Of a stretch of 30,686 bases of DNA, positions 1 through 6,391 are shown piece by piece; positions within the stretch are counted from its first letter, which is position 1, and every line of letters starts with the position of its first letter. A program made the translations under genes and the position numbers. Origin of the DNA: a virus; the IMG/VR virus record IMGVR_UViG_3300021368_000288, positions 1 through 30,686 of that record; one strand, 5' to 3'. Under the pieces are notes generated by a model, which saw nothing but the letters and a program-made list of their open reading frames with translations, was not told where the DNA came from and made no database searches.

Positions 1-21
1 CATTTTATCTAAATAATCCAT
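1..21 (-). CDS. Small terminase, 5' fragment repeated at window start
   Basis: The first seven codons (MDYLDKM) of the small terminase gene, cut off by the window start. The complete gene is at 30072-30572. This fragment exists only because the terminal repeat duplicates it. Confidence 0.85.
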
Positions 22-37
22 GATTTATTATATCGTA

Positions 38-130
38 TTATCTTTTTTTACAATGTTCACTGCCGTATTTGCAGTTACATAATTGAACGAAAGATCCGTC
101 CTCTTTTAGATAGATTGTACAATTAGCCAT
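38..130 (-). CDS. 30-residue Cys-rich microprotein
   Basis: An ORF of 31 codons starting ATG at 130, reading MANCTIYLKEDG and ending KYGSEHCKKR. Cysteines are at residues 4, 18, 20 and 27, a spacing that could bind a metal, though it is not a canonical zinc finger. The start overlaps the last eight bases of the upstream 62-residue membrane protein gene, the overlap style seen throughout this genome, and the stop lies shortly before the small terminase. It lies inside the terminal repeat; the right-hand copy has ATT instead of ATG. Function unknown. It is below the length where coding statistics help, so support rests on the overlap and composition. Confidence 0.5.
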   Translation of the reverse strand: MANCTIYLKEDGSFVQLCNCKYGSEHCKKR

Positions 131-311
131 TCTTTCTGAAGTTTATCGTAAGTAACCATATAGCTAATGTAATTACAATACCTAATCCTGTAATTCTTTG
201 TGCAGCCCCTGTCAAAGTAAAATAAGAAATTATTAGACCAACGAGCGTCCAGCTAAGACCTACTGTCTCTCTAATGGCCTCAATAAACCATTTCCATATC
301 TTTTCTATCAA
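123..311 (-). CDS. Small two-helix membrane protein
   Basis: A 62-residue protein starting at TTG 311, with AGGAGAG placed about seven bases upstream. Its first codon overlaps the stop of the large secreted protein gene (TTGA). The N-terminus is amphipathic (IEKIWKWFIEAI). Two hydrophobic segments follow, roughly residues 18-38 and 40-57, and the tail is positive (NFRKNG). Size and topology resemble small holins or accessory membrane proteins of phages, but no family is recognised. A recognisable holin sits elsewhere (7852-8064), so this could instead be an anchor or partner for the secreted protein made just upstream. Confidence 0.8.
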   Translation of the reverse strand: MIEKIWKWFIEAIRETVGLSWTLVGLIISYFTLTGAAQRITGLGIVITLAIWLLTINFRKNG

Positions 312-2470
312 ATCTCTCTCCTGTAAGCCATACTAAACATAGATGCTATTCTTACCAAAATTGTAGGAATCACAACCTCCTGAGATTTCTCTCTCTGATC
401 CTGTGTCATTCCTGAATTAATATCCTTAATAGTTATATCTGATATATCTACATTTACCAAACTTTGAATAGGATTTTCAAGAAACTGTTCAACCTGTACT
501 TCCACGATACTATCTGCCAAAGTGTATGGCATCAAAGAATCTTTTCCGTTCTCTATACTTCTTTCGACATACTCTTCGACTGCTTCTTTTACAACGGTAT
601 TTTCTTCATCTTCTAATATCTCAGATATTATTTTTACATCTTCAGTTTCTTCAAAACCTAAAACCTCTGCAACTGTTTCTACCTGTTCCTCTGTTAATTC
701 TTCAACTGTTTCTGTGTCTGTGATCTCAGTAACTACTGCCTGAACAACCTTTATTGTTTGTATATCAGCAGATTCTAAGGATTGAACTCCAATCTCTGAT
801 ACCTGTTCAACAACTGTTACAAGTTCCTCAGTTTCCAATGTTTCAACGAACTCTTCTACTTTTTCTTCTAATTCTTCTTCGTAGATCTCTTGTTCTTCTA
901 CTGTTAGTTCTTCTAACTCTTCTTCTTCAAGTATTTCTATTTCTTCTTCTAAAACCTCAATATTGACGACTTCTTCAATAATTTCTTCTACAATATCAAC
1001 TATTATTTCTTGTTCTTCTTCAGTAAGATCCTGTATATCTTTTTCTTTAATCTCTTCAAATTCTTCTTTTGTTATCTCTTCCGGAAGTATTTCTTCTAGG
1101 ATCTCCTCTTCTATTTCCTCAACAATGACTATTTCTTCTTCAATTTCCTGATCTTCAATGATTATTTCAATATCTTCAGGAACTTCAATTATGATGATTT
1201 CTTCCTCAAAATCGTCAAATTCTTCTAAAAACTCCTCTACTTCGAGTATTGTTTCGACAAATTCCTCAAATTCCTCTTCAGTTTCAAATTCAAGTATTTC
1301 AATCTCTTCTTCAAGTTCAACTTTCTTATCATCGATCTCCATTTGTTTTTCAAGTTCAATGATCTCTTCTTCTGATAATTCTTCAAATTCATCTTCCAAA
1401 TTTTTATCTTCATCATCAAACTCCAATTCAGATACCATAGAATCATCTTCGTAAAACTCTTTTTCGGTATCGTGTTCTTCTTCATCTGTTTCTATTATAC
1501 AATCTCCGCGTTCAATTTGTTCATCTGTCATATAGCAACCGTATATATCTTGATTTGTATTTCTTTGATTATCTCGATCAACTGTTCCATCTTCGACCTC
1601 ATAAGTTTCGTACTCAGATTTACTTCCATCATCCATAATAACTTCGACCTTTTCTGGCTCAGGAGGAGGAGGAGGAATATAAATAGTTGTAGTAGTAGTT
1701 GTTGTAGTAGTAGTTGTAGTAGTAGTTGTTACATATTTAAAACTTATATCATCTAACAAAGACCAATCATTAATGGCAATTGTAAAACTATCTATAAACG
1801 TTTCTAATGTGTCGTATATATTGTATATAACATCCTCGAACATAGTTTGAACGTTTGAATTATCTTGTCCCTCTAATACATTTACCTGTGTGGTTTCGTC
1901 TGTATGCGTATAAGTAACTGTTCCATCATTATTTAAAGCTCCGATACGGAAACCTACTTCGTAAATGTCGTGATCATCAGGTAGATCAAAAGTATAATTA
2001 TTACTATCATTACCATGTTGTTGATAGTGTAAATTCATGTGAAAATCCGTCATACCACAACAAGACCAAATATTATCAGGATCACTATGAATATTGTCTA
2101 TCTCTATATTATTTTCTATTTCATTACCATTTATATCTAATTCATCTTCAGGTAAAACTATATCTGTTGATTGTTCCCAAGTTTCAGGCACAGTAGTAGT
2201 TGTAGTCGTTGAAGTATTTTCGGGGATCGTAGTAGTCGTAGTCGTGGTAGTAGTTGTTGTTGTGTTTTCTGTTTCTTCTTCGGGCAAAGTTGTACTTGTG
2301 GTAGTAGTAGTACCATCAAAAGTTTCTATTTCCTGAACTTCTCCAACAATAGTTGTAGTAGTTGTTGAAGTTGTAGTTGTAGTAGTTGTTTGATCCTCTT
2401 CGTTAGCGAACGCGTAATGAATAGGATAGAGCAGCAATAAAAAAGATAAACACGATAAAAAGTGTTTCAT
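308..2470 (-). CDS. Large secreted Thr/Glu-rich surface-type protein
   Basis: A 720-residue protein with a clear signal peptide: MKH, a hydrophobic core rich in Leu, and an Ala-Phe-Ala cleavage-like site before NEEDQ. After it come several threonine-rich tracts (T runs with VPE and LPEEE between them), a probable beta-domain with CC and SLLDDISFKYV, a 15-Thr run, PPPPPEPE, then about 350 residues dominated by Glu, Ile and Val. Loose repeats of the type LTEEEQEIIVDIVEE recur in the acidic region, and the C-terminus is more hydrophobic (SMFSMAYRREI). Such Thr linkers and acidic repeats are typical of secreted proteins of Acidimicrobiia, so it may derive from the host. The start at ATG 2470 gives a proper signal peptide; GTG 2488 is an alternative. 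It has only a distant SD and follows a 15-codon ORF ending four bases before it. Role unknown: possibly superinfection, surface modification or adhesion. Confidence 0.85.
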   Translation of the reverse strand: MKHFLSCLSFLLLLYPIHYAFANEEDQTTTTTTTSTTTTTIVGEVQEIETFDGTTTTTSTTLPEEETENTTTTTTTTTTTTIPENTSTTTTTTVPETWEQSTDIVLPEDELDINGNEIENNIEIDNIHSDPDNIWSCCGMTDFHMNLHYQQHGNDSNNYTFDLPDDHDIYEVGFRIGALNNDGTVTYTHTDETTQVNVLEGQDNSNVQTMFEDVIYNIYDTLETFIDSFTIAINDWSLLDDISFKYVTTTTTTTTTTTTTTTIYIPPPPPEPEKVEVIMDDGSKSEYETYEVEDGTVDRDNQRNTNQDIYGCYMTDEQIERGDCIIETDEEEHDTEKEFYEDDSMVSELEFDDEDKNLEDEFEELSEEEIIELEKQMEIDDKKVELEEEIEILEFETEEEFEEFVETILEVEEFLEEFDDFEEEIIIIEVPEDIEIIIEDQEIEEEIVIVEEIEEEILEEILPEEITKEEFEEIKEKDIQDLTEEEQEIIVDIVEEIIEEVVNIEVLEEEIEILEEEELEELTVEEQEIYEEELEEKVEEFVETLETEELVTVVEQVSEIGVQSLESADIQTIKVVQAVVTEITDTETVEELTEEQVETVAEVLGFEETEDVKIISEILEDEENTVVKEAVEEYVERSIENGKDSLMPYTLADSIVEVQVEQFLENPIQSLVNVDISDITIKDINSGMTQDQREKSQEVVIPTILVRIASMFSMAYRREI
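1685..1729 (-). repeat. Trinucleotide (ACT/ACA) repeat encoding 15 Thr
   Basis: Fifteen consecutive threonine codons, only ACT and ACA, inside the large secreted protein. Four shorter ACT/ACA/ACG-type clusters lie between about 2196 and 2393 in the same gene. Runs like this can change length in whole-codon steps by slippage without shifting the frame, so linker length may vary between individuals. Confidence 0.9.
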
Positions 2471-2474
2471 CCAA

Positions 2475-2522
2475 TTACTTATCTCCACAACCGTTTGGAC
2501 AAGCCATACAACAGCCCTCCAT
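2475..2522 (-). CDS. 15-residue Cys-rich leader ORF
   Basis: ATG at 2522, reading MEGCCMACPNGCGDK then TAA. Four of its 15 residues are cysteine (C4, C5, C8, C12). A perfect GGAGG stands five bases before the ATG, directly after the stop of the upstream gene. Its stop is four bases before the ATG of the large secreted protein, which has no well-placed SD of its own. It therefore looks like either a leader peptide whose translation delivers ribosomes to the next gene, or a metal-binding microprotein. Function unknown. Confidence 0.55.
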   Translation of the reverse strand: MEGCCMACPNGCGDK

Positions 2523-2533
2523 GAAAACCTCCA

Positions 2534-2719
2534 TTACATCATTGTTTGTAGTAACACAGAAAAAGAAATGATTATACCCATGTAACTAAAAAACTCTGTT
2601 TTAGATAATTTGGAATTTGTTTTTTCATGCAATTCATCAATACGCCTGTTAATCTCTTGTTGGCCTTCAATTACCATCATTATTAATTCTTTTGTAGTCA
2701 TCCCATTATTTTCTGCCAT
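2534..2719 (-). CDS. Small protein: coiled coil plus C-terminal membrane segment
   Basis: 61 residues. Residues about 8-40 are charged and helical (KELIMMVIEGQQEINRRIDE...), followed by one hydrophobic C-terminal segment (YMGIIISFSVLLQTMM). This layout resembles XhlA-type holin-associated proteins, which have an N-terminal coiled coil and one C-terminal transmembrane helix, but the similarity is architectural only. The ATG follows the stop of the upstream gene by four bases with no strong SD, so translation is probably coupled. A lysozyme gene lies about 1.7 kb upstream in the same transcription unit. Confidence 0.65.
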   Translation of the reverse strand: MAENNGMTTKELIMMVIEGQQEINRRIDELHEKTNSKLSKTEFFSYMGIIISFSVLLQTMM

Positions 2720-2723
2720 GTTT

Positions 2724-2915
2724 CTAATGTACAGGAAAGATCAGATATTTTGAAATTTTGAGTCTATCTTTTGTTTCATCTTCAATAATGATACAACTTC
2801 TTTTAAGTACGATATGAACAACTCCATATCTCCATATAATATCTTGTGATTCGGGAACTAAAAAATCTGTGCCAGCTTCTACAAATCTTACTTTTTGATT
2901 AGGTTTAATCTTCAT
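2724..2915 (-). CDS. Hypothetical small beta-rich protein
   Basis: 63 residues beginning MKIKPNQKVRFVEAGTDFLV. The pattern of short alternating hydrophobic strands with Gly and charged turns (RYGVVHIVLKRSCIIIEDE) suggests a small SH3-like or OB-like barrel, but no family is recognised. The first bases overlap the end of the 138-residue gene (11 bases), indicating coupled translation. Function unknown. Confidence 0.65.
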   Translation of the reverse strand: MKIKPNQKVRFVEAGTDFLVPESQDIIWRYGVVHIVLKRSCIIIEDETKDRLKISKYLIFPVH

Positions 2916-3321
2916 CGAAATCGTAATGCATTTTCTTCGCAGCTTTTCTGTATTCCGATTCCCTTATTGCTTGAGCTAATAACTTATCTTCTTCTTTTAT
3001 AAGTTCTTCATAAACACTAAATAAAATATTTAGTAAGTCATCATAGCTTATACCCCATAAAACTTGATTTGAGACCGGAGTCTCTGTCAATACGTTAAAT
3101 AGATCTCTTCTTGTATAAACTATCGACCATTTAGATTCTATATTTTTAACATGAAGAGTAAACTCTACTCCTCCATAATGATCGAAGAAAATATGATGAT
3201 CTCTTATAGGATCTAACTCTTTTTTTTGTGAAATTCTGTTCCATAAACCTCGATTTGTAAGATGTGTTTTTACAACTTCAAATCCTCGATTTATATCATC
3301 AGAATAAGGTACTGCGTTCAT
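2905..3321 (-). CDS. Hypothetical early protein
   Basis: 138 residues, mixed alpha/beta by inspection, with a charged helical C-terminus (KLLAQAIRESEYRKAAKKMH). It is not recognised. It overlaps the upstream HTH gene by 23 bases, with no visible SD before ATG 3321, consistent with coupled translation. It lies between a putative DNA-binding protein and small membrane or surface genes, which gives no clear functional hint. Confidence 0.7.
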   Translation of the reverse strand: MNAVPYSDDINRGFEVVKTHLTNRGLWNRISQKKELDPIRDHHIFFDHYGGVEFTLHVKNIESKWSIVYTRRDLFNVLTETPVSNQVLWGISYDDLLNILFSVYEELIKEEDKLLAQAIRESEYRKAAKKMHYDFDED

Positions 3322-3547
3322 AATTTGGTGCGACTATTGATAATTTATACATGTGTTGTTTATGATTGTGCATATCACAAGTCTTGCCCTGTATATCAAC
3401 ATTAAAACCATTTACTTTTTCAGTTCTAATCTCTGAGATCCTTTGTGCATAGTCCTTTATAAAGTGTTCACGTAAGAACACAGAACTACATACCCAAGTA
3501 TCTTGATTTCTTATCAATATTTCTCTAATTTTACTTCTATCCGACAT
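3299..3547 (-). CDS. Putative helix-turn-helix DNA-binding protein
   Basis: 82 residues. The middle (DTWVCSSVFLREHFIKDYAQ then RISEIR..GF) matches the general shape of small phage HTH proteins in which an 'RISELR' helix is followed by a short wing and a His-rich end (here DMHNHKQHMYKLSI). It is preceded by the early-type RBS AGGTTGAAATG at 3547. Located just after the Mom-like gene and reading in the same direction, it is a candidate early regulator. The operator-like direct repeats at 7520-7554 or the palindrome at 10121 are possible targets, but nothing here proves that. Confidence 0.65.
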   Translation of the reverse strand: MSDRSKIREILIRNQDTWVCSSVFLREHFIKDYAQRISEIRTEKVNGFNVDIQGKTCDMHNHKQHMYKLSIVAPNYERSTLF

Positions 3548-3557
3548 TTCAACCTCC

Positions 3558-4262
3558 CTAACCGAATAAATTTAGTTGTTTATCCATTTCGTCAAAATCA
3601 ACTTCGTAATTTTTATTTTCTCCTTTAGGATATTTTAGTATCTCTAAACGAAAATTTTTCATAATGTTCTTTTTTTCTGTTTTAGATCCAATGATGTATA
3701 TATATCTATGTTTACCCTGAATATTTACTTTTTGTAGATCATAAAATTCTATTATGTCTTGATTACTTACATCAGGTTTTCCTAATTGCTTTTTAAAAGA
3801 AGAACTATGTTTCTTATGTCTAAAATTCTTAAAATGAAACTCTTTACCATCAGGATAACGATATTGAGTTGTGTTTGATGAGATTCCTGTATAAATAAAA
3901 TTAGTTGCCTGATAAATATATCCATGATGGCCACTATTTGGATCAGCGAAACTAACAATAATTGATGGTTTTGGTAATAGCTTAAATGTTTTAGACACAA
4001 AAGTAGATAAAACGTTTTTTGGTAGGTTATTTTCTGTAATCAACCTATTTAGTTCATAAACAATAGATTTATATTCATCTCCTGCTATTGATGCAGCTAA
4101 CGTAGCAGATGGGGACATTCCGTAAGTAACAACACCTGATATTATTCCATCAATATAAAGACCGTAAGCATGTGATACTTGACACATTCTTTTTGCATAG
4201 TGTTTGTTTAAAATCCAATCACTATAAACGTTCTTCGGTACTTTTTGTACTGATATTTGCAT
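3558..4262 (-). CDS. mom: Mom-like DNA modification protein
   Basis: 234 residues related to phage Mu Mom, a GNAT-fold enzyme that converts adenine in DNA to a carbamoylmethyl-type adduct and protects phage DNA from host restriction. Visible hallmarks are NKHYAKRM near residues 19-26, YELNRLI at 69-75, NVLSTFVSKTF at 83-93 and SFADPNSGHHGYIYQATNF at 104-122, followed by YTG. The His-Tyr pair, Ser, Asp and GHHGYIYQ positions are the ones expected to be catalytic in this family. ATG 4262 is chosen because GGGAG stands eight bases upstream; ATG 4277 is an alternative without SD. The gene overlaps the end of a 62-residue zinc ribbon gene, as com overlaps mom in Mu. Confidence 0.85.
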   Translation of the reverse strand: MQISVQKVPKNVYSDWILNKHYAKRMCQVSHAYGLYIDGIISGVVTYGMSPSATLAASIAGDEYKSIVYELNRLITENNLPKNVLSTFVSKTFKLLPKPSIIVSFADPNSGHHGYIYQATNFIYTGISSNTTQYRYPDGKEFHFKNFRHKKHSSSFKKQLGKPDVSNQDIIEFYDLQKVNIQGKHRYIYIIGSKTEKKNIMKNFRLEILKYPKGENKNYEVDFDEMDKQLNLFG

Positions 4263-4410
4263 AATATACTCTCCCATCGTTAGACCATCTCTTCTGTTCT
4301 ATCCAATAAGTAACATCACAATCCGAACAAATAAATCTAAAACCTCTAAATATTGTTCCTCTTTTCTTCCACATATCACACTCCAAACATAAATATCTAG
4401 TAAGACTCAT
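4222..4410 (-). CDS. Com-like zinc-ribbon protein upstream of mom
   Basis: 62 residues with CLEC at 8-11 and CSDC at 28-31, a CxxC-x16-CxxC zinc ribbon, followed by a basic, aromatic stretch (YWIEQKRW). Phage Mu Com is also, from memory, a 62-residue zinc-ribbon protein with the same Cys spacing, encoded directly upstream of and overlapping mom; it binds mom mRNA to expose the start. Size, metal site and position all agree here, so a similar role is inferred. ATG 4410 (MSLTRY) is chosen with GGGG six bases upstream and a 14-base overlap with the lysozyme gene. ATG 4458 would add 16 residues, overlap by 62 bases and lack an SD. Confidence 0.7.
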   Translation of the reverse strand: MSLTRYLCLECDMWKKRGTIFRGFRFICSDCDVTYWIEQKRWSNDGRVYYANISTKSTEERL

Positions 4411-4816
4411 ATCTACCCCAACAATGTTTGGAACTATTCCAATGATGCCATCCATCATAATAAGACAACCATCTAGCAGCTTTTACGTTTGTTTCAGGAT
4501 CATACATATCTAAATCCTTTTTATATATATCTTTTTCTAACCAACGTTCTGTCCGTTCATTAAATTGAAATAAACCCTGATCTCTTGATCCATCTTTATT
4601 TACACCGGTAGCTTTTGAATATCCTGAACTCTCACAATACATAACTACTAATGCAAAAGCGGACTCCTGTTTAAAATGGATATTTGTTAGCGGAATCCAC
4701 TCTTGCACCTCTTCTACTATCTCACATTGCTCAACCACTAGAGGAATGTCGTTAATTTCATTTATAGTGAAACTAACCTGAGATAATAAACTACAACCTA
4801 AAAGAAGATCAATCAT
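4397..4816 (-). CDS. Lysozyme-like transglycosylase (SLT-type)
   Basis: 139 residues. The motif VVMYCESSGY places the likely catalytic Glu at residue 62, followed by NKDGSRDQGLFQFN at about 73-86, the arrangement of SLT/Rpf-type lysozyme folds. Downstream are the substrate-side positions ARWLSYYDGWHHWNSS. The enzyme would cleave peptidoglycan glycan strands. A Leu-Leu-Gly-Cys sequence sits at residues 5-8, but the stretch before it is too short for a normal lipoprotein signal. The start overlaps the upstream stop (ATGA). It is placed in the early arm, far from the holin, so it may be virion-associated, act in lysis, or process cell wall for the neighbouring secreted protein. Confidence 0.8.
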   Translation of the reverse strand: MIDLLLGCSLLSQVSFTINEINDIPLVVEQCEIVEEVQEWIPLTNIHFKQESAFALVVMYCESSGYSKATGVNKDGSRDQGLFQFNERTERWLEKDIYKKDLDMYDPETNVKAARWLSYYDGWHHWNSSKHCWGRYESY

Positions 4817-4977
4817 TCTTCTTCTTGTTTAGCTTCTTGTTTTACAAACATTTCATTCTTAATTTTCCATTTAGGATGAAACAACGATTTATCTTGTTGA
4901 AACATTTTATTTGCTTGTTGAATGTCTTTTACTTTATAATCCTTTTGTAAAATAACCATTATTGTATATGTTTTCAT
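4813..4977 (-). CDS. Hypothetical 54-residue basic protein
   Basis: ATG at 4977 overlaps the upstream stop (ATGA) and the TGA stop overlaps the lysozyme ATG (ATGA), so it is locked between two genes by four-base overlaps. It reads MKTYTIMVILQKDYKVKDIQ..., then a Lys/Gln-rich body and an acidic end (KQEAKQEEE). No family is recognised. The double overlap is the main evidence that it is translated. Confidence 0.7.
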   Translation of the reverse strand: MKTYTIMVILQKDYKVKDIQQANKMFQQDKSLFHPKWKIKNEMFVKQEAKQEEE

Positions 4978-5225
4978 AATGCCCACTCATGTACATATTT
5001 TTGATGTTTACGTGGAGTACCATCATTATTAAGTGTAGCTTTCATCATTCCCTCTACACAATTACAATTCTCTTTATAAATTACAAAATTTTCTTCTTTT
5101 TGTAATAAATATACTTGTTGTCTTACACGACTTACAGACGGATCAAGAGAACAAATCTCTCCCTCCATTTCTAAAACCGCTCTTACTTTCTGTAAATTTG
5201 TCAATTCTTTATATAAAACTAACAA
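4974..5225 (-). CDS. Hypothetical early protein with CNC motif
   Basis: 83 residues from a TTG start at 5225, seven bases after the conserved early SD (AGGAGGTTGAAAA). The N-terminal half is helical and charged (NLQKVRAVLEMEGEICSLD...RVRQQVYLLQKEE). It then has ENCNCVEGMMKATLN and a basic tail (PRKHQKYVHEW). The N-terminal half could be a small helical DNA-binding unit, but this is not a firm call. It is the first gene after the candidate origin. Confidence 0.7.
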   Translation of the reverse strand: MLVLYKELTNLQKVRAVLEMEGEICSLDPSVSRVRQQVYLLQKEENFVIYKENCNCVEGMMKATLNNDGTPRKHQKYVHEWAL

Positions 5226-5324
5226 TTTTCAACCTCCTATTTTTATATATTATATTCTTTTCTCTACTCTTCTCTACTCTACTTTGTAATATCATGTGTT
5301 GTAACACCGTTGTAACACGTAACA
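5226..5324. other. Candidate replication origin / regulatory gap
   Basis: This 99-base gap follows the replication-initiator-like gene. In minus-strand order it holds two direct repeats of GTGTTACAAC (plus-strand GTTGTAACAC at 5298-5307 and 5309-5318; the first lies in the palindrome GTGTTGTAACAC), a purine-strand tandem repeat (plus TCTCTACTCT at 5261-5270 and 5271-5280), then an AT-only stretch (5240-5256). Iteron-like repeats next to an AT-rich stretch, beside the initiator gene, is an origin-like layout. The AT stretch also contains a minus-strand TATAAT (5254-5249), so a promoter for the next gene is an alternative or additional role. Confidence 0.4.
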
Positions 5325-5744
5325 TTACTTAATCTCATCTTTTATTTCAGGATGTAACTTCTTTTGAAGATCTTTGTACTTCTTATTAGATTCATCCATC
5401 TTTTTTCTCTGTCTGTATTCTTTTTGTCTTTGTGCATTCATCTTCCTGTATTTATCTAGTTGTGAATACTTATCCTCCCAATCGTGAACATAATATCCTG
5501 ATTTCTTTTTATCAATGAAACCTGAATCAATCATACTTTTTAGGAGATCCTTACCATCCCAAACTAAGTCTTTACATAGTTCAGGATGAGGAATAAAGCC
5601 CGGTTTCTTTCCATATTCAAAAGAATATGCCCAAAGTTTTACTAATGCTCCTATTGATTCCATTTGAGATAATTTATTCATCTTAGCGAATTGAACTAAC
5701 TTAGGATTCCTTAACAAAGATACATCGACTTGTATCCAAGACAT
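5325..5744 (-). CDS. Replication-initiator-like winged-helix protein
   Basis: 139 residues. The segment WIQVDVSLLRNPKLVQFAKM ... SIGALVKLWAYSFEYG ... KSMIDSGFIDKK ... YYVHDWED fits the N-terminal winged-helix domain of phage replisome organisers (DnaD/initiator-like), including the typical HDW ending. A basic, helical C-terminus follows (RKMNAQRQKEYRQRKK). It probably binds the phage origin and recruits host helicase loading. The ATG at 5744 has GGGAG upstream and overlaps the previous stop (TGATG); GTG 5747 is the alternative. It lacks a long C-terminal domain, so loader recruitment is uncertain. It is followed by an iteron-like gap. Confidence 0.6.
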   Translation of the reverse strand: MSWIQVDVSLLRNPKLVQFAKMNKLSQMESIGALVKLWAYSFEYGKKPGFIPHPELCKDLVWDGKDLLKSMIDSGFIDKKKSGYYVHDWEDKYSQLDKYRKMNAQRQKEYRQRKKMDESNKKYKDLQKKLHPEIKDEIK

Positions 5745-6391
5745 CACTCTCCCTTATCATTATCTAATGTTGATAAGTTTACAAGATCAGATATTTTATT
5801 CTTGATACTTTGCATGTTGTTTATCGATACATCATGTTTACTAATATTCATTTCTCCCAATGCTTGTGCAGTAAACGTTCTAGCTTTATCAAGATCATTA
5901 CCGGTTACGGTAAGTGCATAATCTTTGATATTGTTCATAATGTGCTGTTTTGATTCAGACACATCATTAACCTCTACTCCTGCATCTTCTAATTTCTGAT
6001 CTAGTGGAGTTTTCTCGTTTGTGTACCCCTCATACTTGTATTTAACGTCCTTACGCGGTTTATTTGCAGTATTCTGCGGCTTTTTAGACGTTTCTGAGTT
6101 GTTTTGTACAATATCCTCCATCTCTTCGTATAATGGTTTTTCAGAGAATAAAACCCTCAAACAACGTCCTCGTGCGACCGATTCTGCCTTTTCTAGTTTC
6201 TTATCTCTTACTATCTTTTCTGCACCGTGTCCTGTACAGATAGGATCAGAATCTCCATTGTAGAAAGTTGCCTTAAACACAACTAGATCTCCAATTTGAT
6301 TTACTAATTCTGTAATTAGTCTCCCCTCCGGATATTCCTCATTCATTCTTTTAATTAGATCATCTACTTTTATGTAGTCTTTAAGATCCAT
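5744..6391 (-). CDS. Possible Rad52/ERF-like single-strand annealing protein
   Basis: 215 residues. The N-terminal 90 residues (YIKVDDLIKRMNEEYPEGRL, VVFKATFY, CTGHGAEKI, LEKAESVARGRCLRVL) follow the order of conserved blocks in phage ERF/Rad52-type annealing proteins, which end in a 'GHA.E...EKAETSAIGRAL' like block. The middle is polar and probably disordered (NNSETSKKPQNTANKPRKD); the C-terminus is helical. It would anneal complementary single strands in recombination-dependent replication. It has a strong SD (AAGGAGG) and overlaps both neighbours, with the initiator-like gene directly downstream. Family assignment is by motif order only. Confidence 0.5.
   Translation of the reverse strand: MDLKDYIKVDDLIKRMNEEYPEGRLITELVNQIGDLVVFKATFYNGDSDPICTGHGAEKIVRDKKLEKAESVARGRCLRVLFSEKPLYEEMEDIVQNNSETSKKPQNTANKPRKDVKYKYEGYTNEKTPLDQKLEDAGVEVNDVSESKQHIMNNIKDYALTVTGNDLDKARTFTAQALGEMNISKHDVSINNMQSIKNKISDLVNLSTLDNDKGE

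Larger units (their letters stand above)
1..135. repeat. Terminal direct repeat, left copy
   Basis: Bases 1-135 match 30552-30686 at 132 of 135 positions. Mismatches are at 4 (T versus G), 128 (C versus A) and 132 (C versus A), leaving a perfect core of 123 bases at 5-127. All mismatches lie near the ends. The simplest reading is an assembly overlap of a circular or circularly permuted genome of about 30,551 bp. A real short direct terminal repeat is the alternative. The left copy holds the 30-codon Cys-rich ORF with an intact ATG and the first seven codons of the small terminase. Confidence 0.95.

Noticed and set aside
963-1485. Long plus-strand Ser-rich and minus-strand Lys-rich open frames within 308-2470
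   Set aside because: They are alternate-frame shadows of the Glu/Thr-rich gene, whose skewed codons remove stops in the other frames; no SD and implausible compositions.
5237-5309. 28-codon ORF beginning ATGATATTACAAAG in the candidate origin
   Set aside because: No SD, low-complexity purine repeats, and it would overlap the SD and start of the next gene.
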